A DNA stretch of 64,000 bases from Planctomycetaceae bacterium (GTDB taxonomy: Bacteria > Planctomycetota > Planctomycetia > Planctomycetales > Planctomycetaceae): contig JANQRQ010000328.1 of the NCBI GenBank assembly GCA_028284485.1, positions 40,524-104,523 on the forward strand, in the 5' to 3' direction. A program made the position numbers and the translations under genes. The notes under the pieces were generated by a model. That model did not search any database. It was not told the origin of the DNA and was given only the letters and a program-made list of their open reading frames with translations. Shown here in pieces: positions 38,253-45,841 of this stretch (within the stretch, counting starts at the first letter, position 1; each line of letters opens with the position of its first letter).

Positions 38253-39137
38253 TCATTCCAATTGGTCGATCGATTTGGGCCAATCGGCCTTCAACAAGCG
38301 CGACAGCGACCGGTCGGCCAGCACCTTTCCGCCGGTCTGGCAGCGAGCACAGTAATTAGTTTCGTTCGATGCATACCGAATCCGTTGAACCGGCGACTCG
38401 CATACGGGGCAGGGCTTTCCATATTTCCCATGAACGGCCATGTCAGGGTGAAACGCGGTCACCTTTTCCGGGAAGCTTTCACCCGCTTGTTCACGTAAGC
38501 GAGTGATCCAAAGTTCGAGTGTTTCACGAACGGCCAGGTACAGCCGCTCGATTTCTTCATCAGTCAAGCGATTCGTCGTCTTGACCGGCGAAAGCCGAGC
38601 ACAATGCAAGATCTCATCGGAGTAAGCGTTACCGATGCCGCTGAACAAAATCGGATCGGTCAATGCCCGCTTCAATGTGTGGTTTCGCAGCTGCAATTGA
38701 GATCGGAATTCAGGCAAATCTGCAGCCATCACGTCGATCCCTCCCGGATCGTGGTCCAGCAGGTTCTGTGTGCCCCGAACAACATGCAAGGACGCACGAC
38801 GCTCGGTACCGGCTTCCGTAAGTAACAAGCAACCGGAATCGAAATCGAACGCTGCCAGGTTTTGCTTGCTCCGTAACGGAGCGCTATCGCTGCGCCACCG
38901 TAGCCGGCCGGCGATCATCAAATGCAACACCAACCACACGTCGTCTTCCAACCCGATTGCGATTCGTTTGCCCAGTCGACGTAGCTCCGCGACACGCCGG
39001 CCGAAGGAATCTTCAATCGGCGGTTCAGCAGTTCGCAAGAGAAATGGACTTGCAATCCGGACCCCGTTCAGTCGCTCTCCACGAATCCGACTTTCGAGCG
39101 ATTCCAAATAGACTGTGATATCAGGGAGTTCCGGCAT
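38253..39137 (-). CDS. Fpg/Nei-type DNA glycosylase/AP lyase
   Basis: 294 residues from the ATG at 39137, which gives the mature N-terminus [13 protein letters not shown]; the N-terminal proline is the catalytic nucleophile after Met removal, which fixes this start. Further motifs are [23 protein letters not shown], a helix-two-turn-helix region with [19 protein letters not shown], and a C-terminal zinc finger CPVC...CARCQTGG. It removes oxidised purines or pyrimidines and nicks the DNA. Whether it is MutM- or Nei-like cannot be settled by eye. It is divergent from the HAD gene. Confidence 0.92.
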   Translation of the reverse strand: MPELPDITVYLESLESRIRGERLNGVRIASPFLLRTAEPPIEDSFGRRVAELRRLGKRIAIGLEDDVWLVLHLMIAGRLRWRSDSAPLRSKQNLAAFDFDSGCLLLTEAGTERRASLHVVRGTQNLLDHDPGGIDVMAADLPEFRSQLQLRNHTLKRALTDPILFSGIGNAYSDEILHCARLSPVKTTNRLTDEEIERLYLAVRETLELWITRLREQAGESFPEKVTAFHPDMAVHGKYGKPCPVCESPVQRIRYASNETNYCARCQTGGKVLADRSLSRLLKADWPKSIDQLE

Positions 39138-39459
39138 GAACGCCAATTCTATACTGATGTCAGCTTTCCGTCACACATCATGGAAGAACCCTGAAATCTC
39201 TGAACCCGATCTTGCCTCGCCATCTCCCGCTCACGATCCTCACGTTCGGAGTCAAATCAATTCGTCCATTGTTGAGCCATCTCAAGACAGTTCCCGCTTG
39301 ACGTCAAAGATTTTGGTATTTGAGACTCCAGCAAATGGCTCTAATGCTCAGTACCGCACCAACCGAATCTGCGTTGCATCGCAGCGCAGCGGCATTCAGA
39401 ATTGACGCAAGCAAACCGGTGGAGCAAACAATGGCAGAGCCAGGGATGGGATAATCTCG
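39138..39459. other. 322-bp spacer between divergent glycosylase and HAD genes
   Basis: Holds both promoters. I see no gene, repeat or hairpin of note. Confidence 0.4.
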
Positions 39460-40092
39460 ATGAAGTATGAATTGGCTATCTGGGATTTTGACGGCACATT
39501 GGCTGACACTTTGAAGACCGGCCTGCAATTCTTCAACGAAAGTGCTGCGCGTTACGGCTTTCGGCCTATTGATGATCCTGCGTCAGCACGTAATATGACA
39601 ACTCGCGAATTCCTGAAGTTCCACAGGATTTCTTTTTGGCTGGTTCCCAAACTCTTTCGTGAGTTTACAGCCTGGCAAAGTCATCACATTAATCAAATCT
39701 CGCTCTTCGCTGGGATCCAAGAAGTCGTCCAACGATTGCATGCCTGCGGCTGCAAACTGGGAGTGGTCTCGTCGAACTCCGAACCCAATATCCGAACATG
39801 TCTCGAAGTCAATCAGGTAGCGCAGAACTTTGGATTTGTCACCGGTTATTCACGATTGTTCGGTAAGAAACGCGTGCTGAAAGTCGTATTGAAACGATAC
39901 GGCGTAGCGGCCAACAAAGTCGTTTACGTTGGCGATGAAGTACGCGACATTGAGGCCGCACGCGCCGCCGGGGTCAGCGTGGCCGCAGTTGCCTGGGGAT
40001 TCAATTCGGCCCCAACACTGGAACAATCTTCGCCGGATTACCTGGCCCATGATCCAGCTGAAATGATGAGCATCGTCGAGAGTTGGATGTGA
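39460..40092 (+). CDS. HAD-superfamily phosphatase (phosphoglycolate-phosphatase-like)
   Basis: 210 residues. All four HAD motifs are visible: I, DFDGTLADT near the N-terminus (Asp nucleophile and acid); II, VVSSNSEPN; III, Lys in GKKRVLKVVLKRYG; IV, YVGDEVRDIEAARAAG. A helical cap sits between I and II. It hydrolyses a small phosphorylated metabolite in the cytosol; phosphoglycolate is the common substrate of near relatives but is not proven. No operon partner except possibly the STAS-like gene 184 bases downstream. Confidence 0.88.
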   Translation: MKYELAIWDFDGTLADTLKTGLQFFNESAARYGFRPIDDPASARNMTTREFLKFHRISFWLVPKLFREFTAWQSHHINQISLFAGIQEVVQRLHACGCKLGVVSSNSEPNIRTCLEVNQVAQNFGFVTGYSRLFGKKRVLKVVLKRYGVAANKVVYVGDEVRDIEAARAAGVSVAAVAWGFNSAPTLEQSSPDYLAHDPAEMMSIVESWM

Positions 40093-40276
40093 AACCTCAG
40101 AGCACTAACTTCGCAAATTCTTAACAGAACGAGTTGAGAACGGTATGGGAAACTCCCGAGATATCGATTCTCACACACAATTACCCAGCCAATCCCGGAG
40201 TTGCTTCGATTTTTGGCGACCATGGCGGTTTGTCTGACCTATGCTTAATCGGTCTTCAACCCCCCAAGGTGCAAAC

Positions 40277-40726
40277 ATGTCCCACGAATACTCGTTCTAC
40301 GACAGCCGTCGCGTTGTGTTTGTACGGTTTTTTGATTCCGTCGACGCAGAAGACATTCAACAATTTATGCAAAGCCTGCTCACAGATCTTCGGGCGCTGA
40401 ACAATGCCCGAATTCTCTGTGAGGTTTCGAACTCGATCCCCGACGCCATTCATGCACCTCAAATGCAGACGGTTGTCTCCTTTATCAATGACCGCATTGA
40501 CGCATTTTCGGGAATGAAATGGGCAACCGTTTCGTCGAGCCTGCTCAATTTCGGAATCTCCAGGATGGCCGGTGAGCTTTCGAAACTATTACCGATCGAG
40601 TATCAGACCTTCTCCAGCCTCAGTCTCGCCTGCAACTGGTTGGCAGTGCCACCAAGTATCATCGCGTCTGTTGAGGACCAGTTGTTGGCCAATTCATCCC
40701 ACGCGCGATCGGAATCCTGCCAGTAG
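40277..40726 (+). CDS. STAS/SpoIIAA-like small protein
   Basis: 149 residues from the ATG at 40277 (AAGG eight bases upstream); an upstream ATG at 40241 is less likely. The alternating beta/alpha pattern RRVVFVRFFDSV..QFMQSLLTDLRALNNARILCEVS and the end KWATVSSSLLNFGISRMAGELSKL...FSSLSLACNWL resemble the SpoIIAA-like STAS proteins that end in 'WL'. These are cytosolic and often regulatory, but no partner (kinase, phosphatase or sulfate transporter) is adjacent. The assignment rests on fold pattern only. Confidence 0.6.
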   Translation: MSHEYSFYDSRRVVFVRFFDSVDAEDIQQFMQSLLTDLRALNNARILCEVSNSIPDAIHAPQMQTVVSFINDRIDAFSGMKWATVSSSLLNFGISRMAGELSKLLPIEYQTFSSLSLACNWLAVPPSIIASVEDQLLANSSHARSESCQ

Positions 40727-41148
40727 CAGCCAACGATTGCTTTTCGATTCACGCCTCGCAGCGCTTTTTGGTGGCCACACCAAGAAGGCGAGTATTGAAA
40801 GTCGCCGCTTCGATTCGAGCGTTGTTCGAACACGTGTCGCCACCCTGCCTCGCTGGCATACTGGATCAAGCAGTGTCAAACCGCACTTCGATGGCAAAGG
40901 AAACGGGTGATTGCTCTTGTCAGAAGCCTCACACCAATCGTGGCAAAATGATGAAAGTCTCCCCACTTCAGCACTGTAGAGCGGTTTACTTTTCTCGAGG
41001 GCGTTGCTGGCTCGTGGGAGCCAGCTATTATGGGACAAAACGCGATTTTCGCGGCCACAAGTCAGCGTAATACGCTGTAGCCATCGTATGTATTGGAGTA
41101 TGACCTTCCCGTCTTTGGAGACTCACGATCCATCGATATGATAATGCG
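40727..41148. other. 422-bp spacer with one strong hairpin
   Basis: No gene is supported; apparent frames on the minus strand are shadows of the SDR gene. It contains the perfect hairpin at 41006-41025. Confidence 0.4.
41006..41025. other. Perfect 8-bp hairpin, GTGG loop
   Basis: GCTGGCTC-GTGG-GAGCCAGC. It lies 280 bases after the STAS-like gene and 124 before the SDR gene. No T-run follows on either strand, so a simple terminator is unlikely. Confidence 0.45.
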
Positions 41149-42015
41149 ATGACGATCATCATCCTCGGAGCAACCGGTTTCATAGGCTCGCATGTCATGC
41201 GGTGCGCGATGAGCCGGGGGCATGACGTCATCGGCACGACAAGATCGCGCGGAACTAACGATTTGGTGCCCTTTGATCTTGCGCACGACCGCATCCACGA
41301 TCGCATCGACTTTGCGCGCATCACGAACGGCTCAGTTTGGGTCATCAATACAATTACTTTTGGCGGCGTCGATACTTGCTTCCGCAACCGACAGCAAAGT
41401 CACCAGGTCAACGTCGAGCACACACAGATACTCGCTGACGACATTAGCTCGGTAAACGCTCGTCACGTCTTTTTGTCGAGCAGTTATGTCTTTGACGGAA
41501 CCTCCGTCCCGAATTGTGAAACCGATGAATTGTCTCCATTGAACGACTATGGGACGCACAAAGAGCTCATTGAGAACTACCTGAAGGACAATTCGCCGGA
41601 ATCGATCGTTCTGCGTTTCGATAAAGTTGTCGGAAATCGCCAAGACGAAAATCACTTGCTTTCGGATTGGCATACCGCGAGTCAGGCGGGTAAACCAATT
41701 CTGTGTTGGAATGGGCAAACACTTTCGCCGACATTAGTCGACGACGTCGCATTGGCAATCTGTCTGGCCTGTGAGAACGAATTGTCCGGCCTCTATCATG
41801 TCGCCAATCCCGAGAACTTTTCTCGATTCGAAGTCATTCAGCAGTTCCTCAATGCCGCGGGAGCCGACAATGACGTTTGCAACGTCGACGCCGAAGCCTT
41901 GGGATTCGCTGACAAGCGCCCGCTCAAATCCTGGCTCGATCCGTCACGGTTCATTGCCGCTACCGGAATGAATTTCACGCCCGTTTCCAAGATCATTTCG
42001 ACATTTCTGGCCTGA
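41149..42015 (+). CDS. Extended SDR (dTDP-4-dehydrorhamnose-reductase-like)
   Basis: 288 residues. The Rossmann start TIIILGATGFIGSHVMRCAM binds NAD(P); VFLSSSYVFDG gives the catalytic Ser region and YGTHKELIENYL the Tyr-x3-Lys pair. The layout is that of RmlD-type reductases, including LSPLNDYGTHK and the late LVDDVALAI motif. It would reduce or epimerise a nucleotide-sugar for surface glycans. It leads a short same-strand run with a GT2 and a flippase, which supports that role, although 248 bases separate it from the GT2 gene. Confidence 0.85.
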   Translation: MTIIILGATGFIGSHVMRCAMSRGHDVIGTTRSRGTNDLVPFDLAHDRIHDRIDFARITNGSVWVINTITFGGVDTCFRNRQQSHQVNVEHTQILADDISSVNARHVFLSSSYVFDGTSVPNCETDELSPLNDYGTHKELIENYLKDNSPESIVLRFDKVVGNRQDENHLLSDWHTASQAGKPILCWNGQTLSPTLVDDVALAICLACENELSGLYHVANPENFSRFEVIQQFLNAAGADNDVCNVDAEALGFADKRPLKSWLDPSRFIAATGMNFTPVSKIISTFLA

Positions 42016-42263
42016 ATCGAAGGCACGAAAAACTGGCCTTGGCAGGCAAAGAATGTTTAGTTATTTGCTCAAAGCTGCATCAGGCACCTTCCGAAGCATG
42101 ACTCTTAAAGTGATCACCCACGAGATCAACGACACGAAAACGATTGAACGCAAATCTCGTCCGTTCGAGAAGGCCCCCTCGAATCCTGGACGGTTAGCCG
42201 GTGTCGACTCTTCGCGGATGCCATCCACGCAAAAGAAAGCCTTCAGCGACGAGGTAGTGTGTG

Positions 42264-43238
42264 ATGGCTGAACCGACCCTCGCCGTTGTGATGCCGAATT
42301 ACAATCATGCCAAGTATTTGCCACGAGGCATCGAAGGCATCCTCAATCAAACCCGGCCGCCGGATGAGTTTCTAATTCTTGATGACGCCTCGACCGACAA
42401 CAGCGTGGAAATAATCGAGTCGTACGCCAAAGATTCGCCGACCATTCGACTCGTCCGTCATTCACAAAACCAGGGTGTCGTCGCTGCGCACCAAACTCTG
42501 TTTGATCTCGCCACAGCAGACTATGTTTATCCGGCCGCCGCCGATGACGATCGTTATCCGAATTTCTTCGCGTCGACACTTTCGATGGCGGAGCAATATC
42601 CGCAAGCGGGCATCATTTTCGGCAAACTAGTTGTCCAAAACGAACGGGGAGAGGAGATTGACGAAATCGGCGTCACGCGCTGGCAGGAACCACTGTTTGC
42701 ATCCCCGGAGGTTTACCGACGTGACTACCTTGAGGGCGAATTGGCCTCGCATTCGGTCTCTCCCAGCATGATCTTTCGGCGGGAAGCTTTTGCAGAAGTC
42801 GGATGGTATCGCCCAGAGCTTGGATCCTGGACCGATACATTCGCCGCGCGCGCAATGGCCCTGAAATATGGAGCCTGCTACGTTCCCGAACGATTTGCCA
42901 TTTGGCACAAAATGGCCGAGGGATTTAGCGCCGCCACTCGAAAAGACCCAAGGCAGATGCTCGACATAATCGCGACAGCTGAACAACTTATGACCAGCCC
43001 CGAATTCGCTGATCGCTTTCCGGCAGATTACGTCCAACGGTGGAGCCGCGAATACCGCAAGCTGGCGATTTGGAATTACTGGCTAGGAGACGACTCGCAA
43101 AGCGCTACCAATCGACCGCCGTTCTTGGTGCGCAATTTCCAACGTCTTCCGCGCACTTTAGAGGCGATTCGCCTGGCGTTTTACCGTGGACAACCAAATC
43201 GCCAAAGGCGAGGGGGCGCGGATGCCGCCAGCAACTAA
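42264..43238 (+). CDS. Family 2 glycosyltransferase
   Basis: 324 residues. GT-A fold: LAVVMPNYNHAKYLPRGIEGIL, LILDDASTDNSVEII, and the DXD-like metal site AAADDDRYPNFF. The ATG at 42264 follows GAGG by about nine bases and is preferred over a GTG one codon earlier. It adds a sugar to a lipid-linked or polymer acceptor at the inner membrane face; there is no membrane helix. Its end overlaps the flippase start by 17 bases, so the two are translated together. Confidence 0.92.
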   Translation: MAEPTLAVVMPNYNHAKYLPRGIEGILNQTRPPDEFLILDDASTDNSVEIIESYAKDSPTIRLVRHSQNQGVVAAHQTLFDLATADYVYPAAADDDRYPNFFASTLSMAEQYPQAGIIFGKLVVQNERGEEIDEIGVTRWQEPLFASPEVYRRDYLEGELASHSVSPSMIFRREAFAEVGWYRPELGSWTDTFAARAMALKYGACYVPERFAIWHKMAEGFSAATRKDPRQMLDIIATAEQLMTSPEFADRFPADYVQRWSREYRKLAIWNYWLGDDSQSATNRPPFLVRNFQRLPRTLEAIRLAFYRGQPNRQRRGGADAASN

Positions 43239-44640
43239 TGACCCAAATCCGACGCGGGGTCCGCTGCGGCGTTTTGTCAATCGCCTGGAGGTCGATCGGG
43301 CTGTATTCTTCGCGCTGCTATTACGCGCCTGGCAACTCTTCGGGGGAATGGTCAGCCTGATACTGATCGGGCTGTTCCTGCGACCTGATGTGCAAGGATA
43401 CTACTATCTGTTCGCCGCACTAATGGGTCTGCAATCATTTTTTGAGCTGGGATTCAATATCGCCATAACGAACTTGAGCAGTCACGAGTGGGCCCGGCTG
43501 ACTTTGGATGAACACGGGCGGATCGCAGGAGATGAAACAGCACTGTCACGACTGGTCAGTCTGGGACGATTAATCTTCAAATGGTATGGCGTCGCCAGTT
43601 TGCTTTTTGTCGTATGCGTCGGAGTCGGAGGCGCTGCGTTCATCGCCATTCGGCCCGCGACTCCTGAGTTCTTGCCGCAGATCGGTGAGACCGCTGTCGA
43701 TTGGAAAGGGCCGTGGACCGCGCTAGTAATGCTTTCAGGTTTATTGCTGTGGACGTTGCCGTTCAACGCATTGCTGGAAGGTTGTGGCCAAGTTGCAACG
43801 GTCTACCGATTTCGCGTCGCGCAAGCCATCTCCGCGAATATTGCCGTTTGGGTTGTCCTCGCCACTGGAGGAGAATTGTGGGCCGCTGCCGCCGCGACAG
43901 CGGCTCGGTTAGCGACCGACCTGGTACTGCTCGGCGTACGGTATCGCGAATTCTTTCGACCGTTCCTTTCCTCGTCGAAGAGAGACCGAATGGATTGGCA
44001 AACTGATATATTGCCACTCCAGTGGCGGCTCGCTGTGTCCGGCGTATTCGGTTTCTTTGCCTATTACCTGTTTACACCGGTGATGTGGGCCTATCATGGC
44101 AAAGTCGTGGCCGGTCAAATGGGAATGACGTGGACGCTCGTCACGACGCTGCAAATGGCAGCGCTGGCCTGGGTGCAAGCGCGCGTTCCCCGATTCGGCG
44201 TCCTCATTGCTAAGCGTGATTTCCCCGAATTGGATCGCATCTTCAAACGTCTTACGGCGATTTCTTTGGTCGTCGTCATCGCCGGCTCGCTTGGAATCTG
44301 GTGCTGCATCCTTCTCCTCAATCAATTCGCACCAAGTTTCGCAGTGCGCTTATTAGACCCACTGCCGACGGGATTGTTCCTGCTGGCAATCGTGGTTTAC
44401 CAAGTCCCCCATTGCCAGGTGTTCTATGTCCGGGCTCATAAACACGAACCATTCCTGCCGGTCAGCATTGTGGCAAGTTCCGCAATCGGAGCTTCGGTTT
44501 GGTGGCTGGGGGCAGAATGGGGCCCAGTTGGCGCAGCGACCGGTTATTTGGCAGTGGTGACACTGATCATCCTTCCGTGTCACACATACCTCTGGCAACG
44601 TTGCCGCAAACAACAGCCGTCAAACGATACGATGGAATGA
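43222..44640 (+). CDS. Polysaccharide/oligosaccharide flippase-like membrane protein
   Basis: 472 residues from the ATG at 43222, which follows GAGGGGG and overlaps the GT2 gene by 17 bases; an ATG at 43186 gives a longer overlap. About 12 hydrophobic helices (e.g. FGGMVSLILIGLFL, YYYLFAALMGLQSFFELGF, SLLFVVCVGVGGAAF, ISLVVVIAGSLGIWCCILLL) with charged loops and the DVQGYYYLFAALMGLQSFFE pattern of the MATE/Wzx class. It probably flips a lipid-linked glycan made by the neighbouring transferase. No polymerase gene is adjacent. Confidence 0.82.
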   Translation: MPPATNDPNPTRGPLRRFVNRLEVDRAVFFALLLRAWQLFGGMVSLILIGLFLRPDVQGYYYLFAALMGLQSFFELGFNIAITNLSSHEWARLTLDEHGRIAGDETALSRLVSLGRLIFKWYGVASLLFVVCVGVGGAAFIAIRPATPEFLPQIGETAVDWKGPWTALVMLSGLLLWTLPFNALLEGCGQVATVYRFRVAQAISANIAVWVVLATGGELWAAAAATAARLATDLVLLGVRYREFFRPFLSSSKRDRMDWQTDILPLQWRLAVSGVFGFFAYYLFTPVMWAYHGKVVAGQMGMTWTLVTTLQMAALAWVQARVPRFGVLIAKRDFPELDRIFKRLTAISLVVVIAGSLGIWCCILLLNQFAPSFAVRLLDPLPTGLFLLAIVVYQVPHCQVFYVRAHKHEPFLPVSIVASSAIGASVWWLGAEWGPVGAATGYLAVVTLIILPCHTYLWQRCRKQQPSNDTME

Positions 44641-44765
44641 CGGCAGCAGGCTTCCAGTGGCGAAGCACCCAAGAAAGATTCTTAGATCCGTTTCTAATCG
44701 CTCATTGCGCGCAATCAGGTTACGTGCAGCGCAACAAAAGCAAACGCGTGCCATTCTAGGAATGA

Positions 44766-45374
44766 CTATCGCGACAAGAACGCCACGACCTGTCCGACAT
44801 CAACCGGCAGGCTGACATCTTCAAATGTCGGCAGAGTGAGAACTCGGGCTTCCAAATTCTCAGCATCGAAGGCGAGCCAGTTCGTACTCGGAACAACGGA
44901 TCCCTCGATGATGTTTTTGTAAAGCTTCTTCAAATTGGGACGGTTGCGAACTTGAATGACATCGCCGGCCCGCAACCGGATTGACGGAGTGCTGACCGTT
45001 CGCCCATTTAACTGAAAGTGCGCATGAACCGCACCTTGGCGGGCCTGCGGTCGAGTCACGGTCAACCCCGCACGCCGAATCACGTTGTCGAGTCGACGTT
45101 CGCAAAGAATCAGCAGCTGCTCACCGGTATTGCCTTTGAGCCGTCGTGCCTGGTCAAAATACTTACGCAATTGCCGCTCGCGCAACCCGTAATAGTACTT
45201 GATCTTCTGCTTCTCACGCAGAGCCATGCCGTAGTTACTTACCTTCCGGCGGCGTTGGGCCATCCCTGGGGGATACTCTCGTCGTTCGAAGGTACGGGCA
45301 GCACCGGCGCTTTCAAACACCAAGGCGCCAAGGCGACGATTAATACGACCCTTCGGTCCAACGTAATGTCCCAT
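44766..45374 (-). CDS. rpsD: 30S ribosomal protein S4
   Basis: 202 residues. A primary rRNA-binding protein that starts assembly of the 30S body. It has the N-terminal arm GHYVGPKGRINRRLG, YGMALREKQKIKYYYGLRERQLRKYF, and the S4 RNA-binding domain LDNVIRRAGLTVTRPQARQ with the loop of the HFQLNGRTVSTPSIRLRAGD strand. The N-terminal part lacks the four-cysteine zinc knuckle, so this is the Cys-free S4 type. GGAGAGGA precedes the start. It stands alone, away from rpsM, rpsK and rpoA, which are its usual neighbours. Confidence 0.97.
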   Translation of the reverse strand: MGHYVGPKGRINRRLGALVFESAGAARTFERREYPPGMAQRRRKVSNYGMALREKQKIKYYYGLRERQLRKYFDQARRLKGNTGEQLLILCERRLDNVIRRAGLTVTRPQARQGAVHAHFQLNGRTVSTPSIRLRAGDVIQVRNRPNLKKLYKNIIEGSVVPSTNWLAFDAENLEARVLTLPTFEDVSLPVDVGQVVAFLSR

Positions 45375-45841
45375 TCAATCCTCTCCGGACTACAACCGGC
45401 CGGAACAAAGCGACGTCGCACCATGCGACGGTTCCGCCGTAAACGAGTTTTGGCATGACAATTTGCCTGTACCGACAGCGCGTACCGAGCGGGCCGGTAT
45501 CGAAACAGTGAATTTACTGAGGGAAAATCGGAATTGCAACCCAGCCACACCCCAGATTCGGTCCGGGGCCTAACATGAAGTCGACAAAAACCTTGAGACG
45601 ACAAGACGCTGCGACGCTCGCGTTTGATTAAAACAGGACTAGCTGCGGTATCAGGGCTATCACTCGACTCAATTCTGCTCTCGATTCGGGAAGCGAGTTG
45701 GATCAGTTCTCTTTGGAGTCCCGCCAAAACCGGGGCTATAATGAACACCAGCGTAAAGACGCAGACTTTGAACAGACTGAGTAAAGGTCGGCTGATGTCA
45801 CGCCGAATCAGTCTTCCTGCAAGTCCGATCGGACGTGATTC
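45375..45841. other. 467-bp spacer between divergent rpsD and the PSCyt1 gene
   Basis: Contains both promoters. A long minus-strand frame across it overlaps rpsD and lacks any domain or start signal, so I do not call it. Nothing else is seen. Confidence 0.45.

Noticed and set aside
42053..42271. 72-codon plus-strand frame between the SDR and GT2 genes
   Set aside because: It has no clear ribosome binding site or family features and overlaps the GT2 start; the gap is more likely a leader of the GT2/flippase pair.
45239..45748. 169-codon minus-strand frame over rpsD and its upstream spacer
   Set aside because: It overlaps a certain ribosomal gene on the same strand in another frame and has no recognisable domain.
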